A stretch of DNA of 10,842 bases from Desulfobacterales bacterium. GTDB taxonomy: Bacteria > Desulfobacterota > Desulfobacteria > Desulfobacterales > UBA5852. Both the position numbers and the translations under genes were made by a program. How positions within the stretch are numbered: the stretch's first letter is position 1; every line of letters starts with the position of its first letter. Of the stretch, positions 5,986 to 10,842 are shown in pieces. The DNA lies in NCBI GenBank assembly GCA_030066455.1, contig JASJBQ010000127.1, forward strand, positions 1-10,842, in the 5' to 3' direction. The notes below the pieces were generated by a model, which searched no databases, had not been told where the DNA came from, and worked only from the letters and a program-made list of their open reading frames with translations.

Positions 5986-6366
5986 ATGCCGATCACTACC
6001 ACCATCGACCATGGAAGCAGGATGATATTCGCCACCGCAGGGACGGTCGTCACCGACCAGGACTGGTTGTGGCTCCATTCCGCCCTGCGAAGCTTTGCCG
6101 ATGACGGCCTGGCATTTGACCAGCTTATGGATTTCAGGCGGGTGGAGGACTGCCGGCTGTCCCCGCACGTTATGCGCCTGTCGGCGCGTGGGCCGGCCTC
6201 GATGCCTGATTCGCGCCAGGCCTTTGTGGCCCCCGACAACCTTACCTACGGCATGTGCCGGATGTATGAAATCCTGTCCGCCCGCCGCACGTTGAAGATC
6301 GAGGTCTTTCGGGATGTGCATAGGGCACACGAATGGCTGGGGCTCGCATACGTCCCCTCACGGTAG
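5986..6366 (+). CDS. SpoIIAA/STAS-like domain protein
   Basis: The 126-residue protein resembles small stand-alone SpoIIAA-like (STAS/CRAL-TRIO fold) proteins. It has an N-terminal strand pair (ITTTIDHGSRMIFATAGT, 3-20), a helix (WLWLHSALRSF), a FDQLMDFRRVEDCRLSP strand-loop (44-60), a RQAFVAPDNLTYGMCRMYEIL segment (78-98) and a final LKIEVFRDVHRAHEWLGL strand-helix (103-120). Such proteins are usually of unknown function. The fold is shared with anti-anti-sigma factors and lipid-binding domains, but no classical DSxG phosphorylation motif is visible. The start is ATG with AAGGAGG six bases upstream, an excellent site. It precedes the sigma-54 activator by 274 bases, and a functional link is only inferred. 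Confidence 0.7.
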   Translation: MPITTTIDHGSRMIFATAGTVVTDQDWLWLHSALRSFADDGLAFDQLMDFRRVEDCRLSPHVMRLSARGPASMPDSRQAFVAPDNLTYGMCRMYEILSARRTLKIEVFRDVHRAHEWLGLAYVPSR

Positions 6367-6640
6367 ACCACCGACCACGAATCCGCGCCGCACCACTGCG
6401 ATCCCGTCATCCGATCCCTTTTCCGGCTGGTCTGAGCCGCCTCCCGCGTCCGGCAGACGCTCGGCCGGCACCGCCATGGGCGCACGCCATGTTGACTTAC
6501 CCCCGCCCCTGTGCGACCCTTGCAGTTCTGATCGCCTCCAACTCAGAATCACCGGGTGGCCCTTTCGGGCTGGGAACGTCGATAATGATCCTCGTCCTAG
6601 ACGGGCGCGGCACCCGTTTGCGTTGCGACACACTCGGCCG

Positions 6641-8017
6641 ATGCCATCAGCACTTTCCAAATATGCGGACTTCAAAGGGCTCGCCCTATTCGTTTTCGAC
6701 GCCCGCCTGGCCGTCGGCAGGCGCAATGACGCTGCGGACGCTCTGGCTGCACGTCTCAATCTCCCCGCGGACGAAAACCGCCTGACCGAACTTTTTCCGG
6801 AACTGGTCGGTAGCGAAGATGAGCTGAGCGCGATCCTCGCCGGCGACGCCGAGGATTTTCACCTGGCCTTCATGAGCCGCCACGACCACCAGGGTGAGTT
6901 GTTCTACTACGATATTACGGCCTTGAAATCCACCGCACGCAACCAGGGTCTACTGATCGTCGAGGACGTTGGCGACAAGGCCCGTATGATCCAGGAGGTG
7001 AACCAGCAGAAATACGAAATCCTCCTCCTGAAGCACAGCCATCTGTTTCGCAGCCGCTATGTGCAGGAAAGCCTGCTGGGCGATTCACCGGCCATCGGCA
7101 ACGTCCGCCGGGCGATCACCAAGATCAGCCAGGCCTCCCAGACTACCGTACTGCTCACGGGCGAAAGCGGGGTGGGCAAGAGCTTGGCCGCGCGCATCAT
7201 TCACTACGGCACGTTTCCGGCGGATGCCCCCTTCGTCGACATCAACTGTTCGGCACTGCCCGAAAATCTGATCGAGGCGGAACTTTTCGGTTACGCCAAA
7301 GGCGCTTTCACCCACGCCACCGCCGCCCGTCCCGGCCTGATCGAAGAGGCCCGGGGCGGCACCCTGTTCCTGGATGAAATCGGCGAACTGCCCCTCAACC
7401 TCCAGGCCAAGCTCCTGAAGGTGATCGAAACCAAGACCTTCCGCCGCCTGGGCAGCAACAGGAACATATCGATCCGCACCCGCATCATATCGGCCACCAA
7501 CCGCGACCTGGCCCAAGAGGCCGCTGCCGGGCGCTTCCGGAAAGACCTTTACTACCGCCTCAACGTGGCCGCGCTCGAGCTGCCGTCGCTCAGGGAAATG
7601 GGATCGGATGTCCTCCTGATCGCCGACCACTTGTTGAAGCTCTTCAGCATCGAATTCAAACGGCGGGTCGAGGGTTTTACACCCGCCGCCCGCAAGAAAA
7701 TGCAGCGCTATCACTGGCCCGGCAACGTCCGGGAGCTGAGCAACTGTATCGAGCGCGCCATGATTTTCCTCGAGCATTCCCGGGTGGACGCCGCCGATTT
7801 GACCCTGCATGACGACACGGCCCAATCGACCGAAGATGTCTGGCAAGTGCCCCCCACGGGCCTCAACCTGCCGGAGGTCGAACGCCGGCTGATCCTCTCC
7901 GCCCTCGAGACGGCCGGCCACAACAAGACCCGGGCCGCCCGCCTCCTGGGCATCTCCCGCGACACCCTGCGCTACCGGCTGGAAAAGCTGGCCGCGCCAT
8001 TGAAGCCAGCGCCCTGA
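6641..8017 (+). CDS. PAS domain sigma-54-dependent transcriptional activator (AAA+, Fis HTH)
   Basis: This 458-residue enhancer-binding protein would activate RNA polymerase-sigma-54. The N-terminal region (about 8-115) looks like a single PAS sensor (FVFDARLAVGRRNDAADAL) followed by a helical linker (116-145). The AAA+ domain has Walker A GESGVGKS (174-181), the loop GAFTHA (221-226, usually GAFTGA), Walker B GGTLFLDEIGELP (239-251), sensor I SATNRD (284-289), the arginine-finger segment FRKDLYYRLN (299-308) and sensor II WPGNVREL (359-366). A Fis-type helix-turn-helix closes it (HNKTRAARLLGISRDTLRYRL, 427-447). There is no receiver domain, so it is not a classical response regulator and a ligand is more likely. 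The ATG at 6641 is chosen because the PAS domain begins soon after. The frame stays open upstream but the added sequence is Arg/Pro-rich and not protein-like. No clear ribosome-binding site is seen. Confidence 0.93.
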   Translation: MPSALSKYADFKGLALFVFDARLAVGRRNDAADALAARLNLPADENRLTELFPELVGSEDELSAILAGDAEDFHLAFMSRHDHQGELFYYDITALKSTARNQGLLIVEDVGDKARMIQEVNQQKYEILLLKHSHLFRSRYVQESLLGDSPAIGNVRRAITKISQASQTTVLLTGESGVGKSLAARIIHYGTFPADAPFVDINCSALPENLIEAELFGYAKGAFTHATAARPGLIEEARGGTLFLDEIGELPLNLQAKLLKVIETKTFRRLGSNRNISIRTRIISATNRDLAQEAAAGRFRKDLYYRLNVAALELPSLREMGSDVLLIADHLLKLFSIEFKRRVEGFTPAARKKMQRYHWPGNVRELSNCIERAMIFLEHSRVDAADLTLHDDTAQSTEDVWQVPPTGLNLPEVERRLILSALETAGHNKTRAARLLGISRDTLRYRLEKLAAPLKPAP

Positions 8018-8101
8018 TCCACGGTATCATCCCCCCCTCCCTACTACCCTGAGCACATCCGGCCACGTCCGGCGCGCCGGGCGCCGACGCTGGTGGGCGA
8101 T

Positions 8102-8122
8102 ATGCCCCGACGTCTGGGGCAT
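8102..8122 (+). terminator. Inverted repeat after the sigma-54 activator gene
   Basis: The perfect 7-bp stem ATGCCCC (8102-8108) with GGGGCAT (8116-8122) closes a 7-base loop. It lies 85 bases after the activator stop and is followed by a C-run rather than a T-run. A Rho-assisted or structural transcript end is possible, and so is an operator for the downstream genes. The rest of 8018-8288 contains the palindrome CCGGCGCGCCGG (8069-8080) and no recognisable gene. Confidence 0.35.
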
Positions 8123-8288
8123 CCCCCCCTTCCGGTCCGACGCTCAAAATCCCGGGTATTCCTTGCCTCAGATTTTATTCAATCATTCCTGCATGTTCAG
8201 ACGGTGAGCCCGCCGAGACGGCCATGGCATGAAATTTGTTCTTCTGCATGTCGAAGGCGACACAGCAACCCTGGTGAGGCGTACACGC

Positions 8289-8501
8289 ATGGAAATCAAT
8301 TGCCCCGATTGCCACGGCACCGGAACCACCCGTCCGGATGAACTGCTGGGGCGGATTTACGTCTGCGCCCGCTGTCGCCAGATGCTCCACCTCGCGCCCC
8401 ACCGGCCCCGTTCGCCCCGGTGGCGACCCATCGCCACCCTGCGTACTGGACGCCCCAGGAGCCAGGAGGCCGGGCGCGCAAGTATCCACCAACCTGAATA
8501 G
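8289..8501 (+). CDS. Small zinc-ribbon protein (CxxC-17-CxxC)
   Basis: From the ATG at 8289 the 70-residue product starts MEINCPDCHGTG and carries CPDC (5-8) and CARC (26-29), a four-cysteine zinc-ribbon knuckle pair like the MJ0042-type N-terminal ribbons. The remainder (35-70) is Arg/Pro-rich and apparently disordered. I chose this start because GGTGAGG lies nine bases upstream and the ribbon begins immediately. An in-frame ATG at 8229 would add 20 residues (MKFVLLHVEG onward) and cannot be excluded. It is followed nine bases later by the PilZ gene. Similar ribbons are often fused to PilZ domains, so a joint role is inferred. Confidence 0.6.
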   Translation: MEINCPDCHGTGTTRPDELLGRIYVCARCRQMLHLAPHRPRSPRWRPIATLRTGRPRSQEAGRASIHQPE

Positions 8502-8510
8502 GAATGATCC

Positions 8511-8837
8511 ATGAAAATGAATGCCGCGCGAAAAACAACAGGGACAAGCTGGCGCTGGCGGGGCCCTGAAAACCGGCGCCACACCCGCTGGCAATGCAAC
8601 GAATCCACCTGCTTTTCAGCCGACCGGCAGTTGCACGAGGGCACCTTCCGTGACATGAGCACCGGCGGGACGTTCATCCAGGTCCGCGGGCGATTCGAGA
8701 TCGGACAACCGGTGATCGTGGCCGGGATTCTGGCCCGGGACGGCTCGGAAGAAAAACGCTCCGGTAGGATTGTCAGGATCGAAACCGCCGGAATCGCCGT
8801 CGTGTTCACCGACCGGCCCACCGGCGGCGCGTATTGA
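8511..8837 (+). CDS. PilZ domain protein, c-di-GMP-binding type
   Basis: The 108-residue protein is a single PilZ domain. The c-di-GMP-binding signatures are both intact: the RxxxR motif in NRRHTRW (R22 and R26) and DxSxxG in DMSTGG (D48, S50, G53). The following beta-barrel strands include TFIQVRGRF and GRIVRIETAGIAVVF. PilZ proteins bind cyclic di-GMP and act as adaptors controlling motility, secretion or polysaccharide export; the partner here is unknown. Start is ATG with AGGAA about seven bases upstream. It sits between the zinc-ribbon gene (nine-base gap) and the YegP-like gene, and is probably co-transcribed with both. Confidence 0.9.
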   Translation: MKMNAARKTTGTSWRWRGPENRRHTRWQCNESTCFSADRQLHEGTFRDMSTGGTFIQVRGRFEIGQPVIVAGILARDGSEEKRSGRIVRIETAGIAVVFTDRPTGGAY

Positions 8838-8890
8838 GCAATGGACGCCCTCGCGGGGCGATATCGGGGGAGAAACGAGAGGAGGGCCTT

Positions 8891-9229
8891 GTGGCGGCCG
8901 AATTTGAAATGAGAAAAACCCGGAGCGGGCAGTATGTGTTTGTACTGAAAACCGCTGCGGGCAAAACGCTGTTGACCAGCGAGCCTTACCTGCGGCGCGT
9001 CGGGGCGCTCGAGGGCATCTTGTTGGTCAGACGGAATGCGCTTCGGCCCCAATGGTTCGAACGCCGGGCGGCGGCCGCGGACCGGTCGTATTTCGTGCTG
9101 ACAACGGCCAAGGGCCGCGTGCTCGGATGCGGTCCGCTGTATGCTTCCCGCCACGCGATGGAAAAAGGCATCCATGCCGTCATGGCCCACGGCCCGGCAG
9201 CATGCGTCCTTGACGTCAGCGAGATCTGA
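8891..9229 (+). CDS. YegP/DUF1508 (UPF0339) tandem-repeat protein
   Basis: The 112-residue protein contains two DUF1508 repeats. The first is EFEMRKTRSGQYVFVLKTA...GKTLLTSEPYLRRVGALEGI (4-43). The second, more divergent, is FERRAAAADRSYFVLTTA...GRVLGCGPLYASRHAMEKGI (56-94). E. coli YegP has the same two-repeat architecture and about 110 residues, and its role is unclear. I chose GTG at 8891 because GGAGG lies five to six bases upstream. A longer frame from TTG at 8834 overlaps the PilZ stop but adds 19 non-conserved residues. It is convergent with the TPR lipoprotein gene, with only 18 bases between stops and no clear terminator. Confidence 0.85.
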   Translation: MAAEFEMRKTRSGQYVFVLKTAAGKTLLTSEPYLRRVGALEGILLVRRNALRPQWFERRAAAADRSYFVLTTAKGRVLGCGPLYASRHAMEKGIHAVMAHGPAACVLDVSEI

Positions 9230-9247
9230 CCCCCCGAGCGTTAAAAG

Positions 9248-9913
9248 CTATTTGGCACCGCTGCGAATGGCGTGAAGCAGATCGTCGTAGGCTTTGTTGC
9301 CGGGATCGCGCGTGACGGCCTCTTTGGCGTCGATGGCCGCTTGCTGGTGGTCGCCCTTGCGGTACCAGGCCATGGCCCGCCCGTAATAGGCCGGGGCGAA
9401 CTGGGCATCATGCGCCAGGGCCTGGCCGAAGTCGTCGATGGCGGCCTCGTAGCGCTCTTTCCCGATAAAAGACCAGCCGCGGTTGTGGTAGACATACTGG
9501 ATCTTCTTCTGCCGGGGAAGCAGTTCGATGGCCCGGCTGTAATCCTCGATGGAAGCGTCGATCCGTCCGCTCTTCTGATAGGCGTTGCCGCGTGACTCCA
9601 GAATGAAATAGCGCATATTCCTGTCCCTGGGCGGGGTCCGCTCCAGGGCCTGGGTGAAATCGTAGATGGCCTGGTCGTATTGTCGCTTTTTGAGGTAGGC
9701 GTTGCCTCGGTTGTAGTAAACCTTGTAGGTATCCTTGCCGTTGGGCTCCAGTTCGAGGACCTTGTCGAAACTGTCAACCGCGCGGGCATAATCCATGCGT
9801 TCGTAGAAAATGAGACCCTGATCGTAGTAGTCGTCGGCATATTTCTGCGATCCGCTTGCGCAGGAAGCCAACACAATCCATATCAGGAATAATCCCAACC
9901 TGGGTGTCTGCAT
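9248..9913 (-). CDS. TPR-repeat lipoprotein
   Basis: The 221-residue protein has a type II signal peptide: Arg5 followed by LGLFLIWIV and the lipobox LASC, with the lipidated cysteine at 18 and Ala at +2. That suggests an outer-membrane lipoprotein facing the periplasm. Five tetratricopeptide repeats follow (about 24-57, 63-96, 101-134, 139-172 and 173-206), with recognisable YYNRGNAYLKKRQYDQAIYDF and HNRGWSFIGKERYEAAIDDF consensus cores. TPR solenoids mediate protein interactions, and the partner cannot be predicted. The start is ATG at 9911-9913, with AAAGGAGG six bases upstream. Longer in-frame starts (to 10012) would bury the signal peptide and are rejected. A promoter-like pair lies about 100 bases upstream. 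Confidence 0.9.
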   Translation of the reverse strand: MQTPRLGLFLIWIVLASCASGSQKYADDYYDQGLIFYERMDYARAVDSFDKVLELEPNGKDTYKVYYNRGNAYLKKRQYDQAIYDFTQALERTPPRDRNMRYFILESRGNAYQKSGRIDASIEDYSRAIELLPRQKKIQYVYHNRGWSFIGKERYEAAIDDFGQALAHDAQFAPAYYGRAMAWYRKGDHQQAAIDAKEAVTRDPGNKAYDDLLHAIRSGAK

Positions 9914-10010
9914 GCCATGCCTCCTTTGGTGCCACGTCACCGATTGGTTTCCCGCCGCGCGGCGCAGGGCGCTGACGCGCCAAGCGTTTCCGCCGAACAT
10001 CCCGGACCGC

Positions 10011-10039
10011 ATCTTAAAGCATTAAGCCCCCGAGTTCAA
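10011..10039 (-). promoter_or_regulatory. Sigma-70-type promoter for the TPR lipoprotein gene
   Basis: On the minus strand TTGAAC (10034-10039) and TAAGAT (10011-10016) are separated by 17 bases, each a 4/6 match. Initiation near 10004 would leave a leader of about 90 bases before the ATG at 9913. Moderate support only. Confidence 0.4.
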
Positions 10040-10151
10040 GCCGGTTCCGTTTATGACCCCGGAGGACCGCTTACCGGCCGCCGCCGCCAACGGACCGCCA
10101 CTGGTTTCTGCCGCCCGGCCCTGGCCATTTCCCTTAAAATAAGGTTAGAAA

Positions 10152-10181
10152 TTGACTTTTTCAGGTGGGACGTCCTAATTT
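10152..10181 (+). promoter_or_regulatory. Possible promoter for the SLC13 permease gene
   Basis: TTGACT (10152-10157) is a 5/6 match to -35. TAATTT (10176-10181) is a weak -10 after 18 bases. It lies in a short AT-richer stretch about 57 bases upstream of the permease ATG. The -35 is the only convincing half. Confidence 0.3.
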
Positions 10182-10237
10182 GCACCCAGACCATCACCTG
10201 CCGGCTGTAATCCTCACTGCCCTTGGGAGCCTAATCG

Positions 10238-10842
10238 ATGACGCTCAGTGCCTATCTGACCCTCGCCATTCTGGTTGTCACCTTCGGCCTGCTCATCAAA
10301 ACCAAACTGCCGGCCGCCGCCGTCTTCATGGGGGCGCTGGCCGCCGCCATCACGCTGAATCTGGCGCCGACGGACGAATTGCTCAAGGGGTTCAGCAACC
10401 AGGGGATGCTGACGGTGGCCGTGCTTTACATCGTTGCCGCCGGCATGTACGCCACGGGCGCGATCACGATCCTCATGAACAAGCTGATCGGACTGCCCCG
10501 CAGCATTTTAACGGCGCAGATCAAAATCCTGCCTCCGATCGCCGTGGGCAGCGCGTTTCTGAACAACACGCCGCTGGTGGCCATGATGATCCCGGTCATC
10601 CGCGACCTGACCCAGTCGGCCCGCCTGCCGGCCAAGCACCTCTATATGCCCCTCAGCTTTGCTTCGATCCTGGGCGGCGTCTGCACCATCATCGGTACGT
10701 CCACCAACCTGGTCATCGTCGGGCTGGTGGCCGATGTCCTGGCCGAGGCTCCGGCCGACCTTCCGGCCATGCGCCCCCTTAAAATGTTCGACCCGGCCTG
10801 GGTGGGCCTCCCGGCGGCCGTCATCGGCATCGGGTTCATGCT
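10238..10842 (+). CDS. SLC13/DASS-family anion permease, N-terminal part (cut by window edge)
   Basis: The frame opens at ATG 10238 (GGGAG eight bases upstream) and runs off the window after 201 codons with no stop. The visible part has several hydrophobic helices, the NNTPLVAMMIPV motif (109-120; the conserved Asn-Thr region that binds sodium and anion in this superfamily) and GGVCTIIGTSTNLVI (146-160). These are signatures of the divalent-anion:Na+ symporter superfamily, including the YfbS/SdcS-like SLC13 permeases, many of which carry TrkA-C domains further on. The substrate (sulfate, dicarboxylate or other anion) cannot be decided from this part. It is an inner-membrane protein, divergent from the TPR lipoprotein gene. 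Confidence 0.85.
   Translation, partial: MTLSAYLTLAILVVTFGLLIKTKLPAAAVFMGALAAAITLNLAPTDELLKGFSNQGMLTVAVLYIVAAGMYATGAITILMNKLIGLPRSILTAQIKILPPIAVGSAFLNNTPLVAMMIPVIRDLTQSARLPAKHLYMPLSFASILGGVCTIIGTSTNLVIVGLVADVLAEAPADLPAMRPLKMFDPAWVGLPAAVIGIGFM

Larger units (their letters stand above)
9914..10237. other. Divergent intergenic region between TPR lipoprotein and SLC13 permease
   Basis: No gene is evident. This region holds the divergent promoters listed separately. It also contains the GC-rich stretches GCCGCGCGGC (9953-9964 area) and CGGCCGCCGCCGCC (10075-10089 area), both consistent with leader DNA. A regulator binding between the two divergent genes is possible, but I see no clear palindromic operator. 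Confidence 0.4.

Noticed and set aside
6314..6640. Upstream extension of the sigma-54 activator frame (109 extra residues)
   Set aside because: The extra sequence is Arg/Pro-rich, overlaps the end of the SpoIIAA-like gene and precedes the PAS domain without a fold. The ATG at 6641 gives a normal protein.
7085..7921. Minus-strand open frame of 278 codons
   Set aside because: It is antisense to the AAA+ and Fis domains of the sigma-54 activator, with no recognisable motif of its own.
8834..8890. TTG start for the YegP-like protein overlapping the PilZ stop
   Set aside because: The GTG at 8891 has a strong GGAGG at good distance and begins right at the first DUF1508 repeat.
9914..10012. Longer N-terminus for the TPR lipoprotein
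   Set aside because: It would place 33 residues before a clear lipoprotein signal peptide. The ATG at 9913 has an excellent ribosome-binding site.
10165..10782. Plus-strand open frame of 205 codons at the right end
   Set aside because: It is out of frame with the SLC13 permease, whose NNTP and GTSTN motifs are clear. The composition is His/Arg/Gly-rich as in shadow frames.

Overview
The window looks like chromosomal DNA from a GC-rich Gram-negative bacterium. A Desulfobacterota lineage (sulfate-reducer type) is my best guess. It rests on the gene mix: a stand-alone PAS/sigma-54 activator, PilZ and zinc-ribbon proteins, a TPR lipoprotein, and a ddl-purD-purE-tsaC neighbourhood with TTG and GTG starts. 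This is inference from gene content, not a phylogenetic placement. I see no phage, transposon, CRISPR or conjugation genes.

Left part (1-3662), all on the minus strand. In transcription order this is ddl (D-Ala-D-Ala ligase), a purD-purE fusion, tsaC (tRNA threonylcarbamoyl-AMP synthase) and a separately promoted tRNA-Leu(CAA). The purD and purE domains are joined end to end in one 590-residue frame. tsaC starts at a TTG that overlaps the end of the fusion gene, so the two are probably translationally coupled. A weak intrinsic terminator for this operon shares bases with the -35 box of the tRNA promoter.

Middle part (3663-5400). A two-gene minus-strand operon encodes a DUF1992 (DnaJ-homologue C28 domain) protein and a two-helix membrane protein with a C-terminal SHOCT domain. 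A near-consensus promoter lies upstream. To its right are about 400 bases without a convincing gene, holding a chain of three tiny ORFs with ribosome-binding-like sequences and an 8-bp hairpin.

Right-middle part (5401-9229), all on the plus strand. The order is a ubiquitin-fold MoaD/ThiS-like protein lacking the terminal Gly-Gly, a SpoIIAA/STAS-like protein, a PAS-AAA+-Fis sigma-54 activator with an unusual GAFTHA loop, a short four-cysteine zinc-ribbon protein, a PilZ (c-di-GMP-binding type) protein, and a YegP/DUF1508 tandem-repeat protein. This is the most accessory-looking segment. The 5.4-8.0 kb half could be a small regulatory module, because a degenerate -24/-12 element sits upstream of the SpoIIAA-like gene. 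The zinc-ribbon, PilZ and YegP genes are tightly packed and probably co-transcribed.

Right end (9248-10842). A five-TPR lipoprotein on the minus strand is divergent from the start of an SLC13/DASS-family anion permease on the plus strand, which is cut by the window edge. The observations most worth following up are the PurD-PurE fusion, the GAFTHA activator with its SpoIIAA-like neighbour, and the MoaD-like protein without Gly-Gly.
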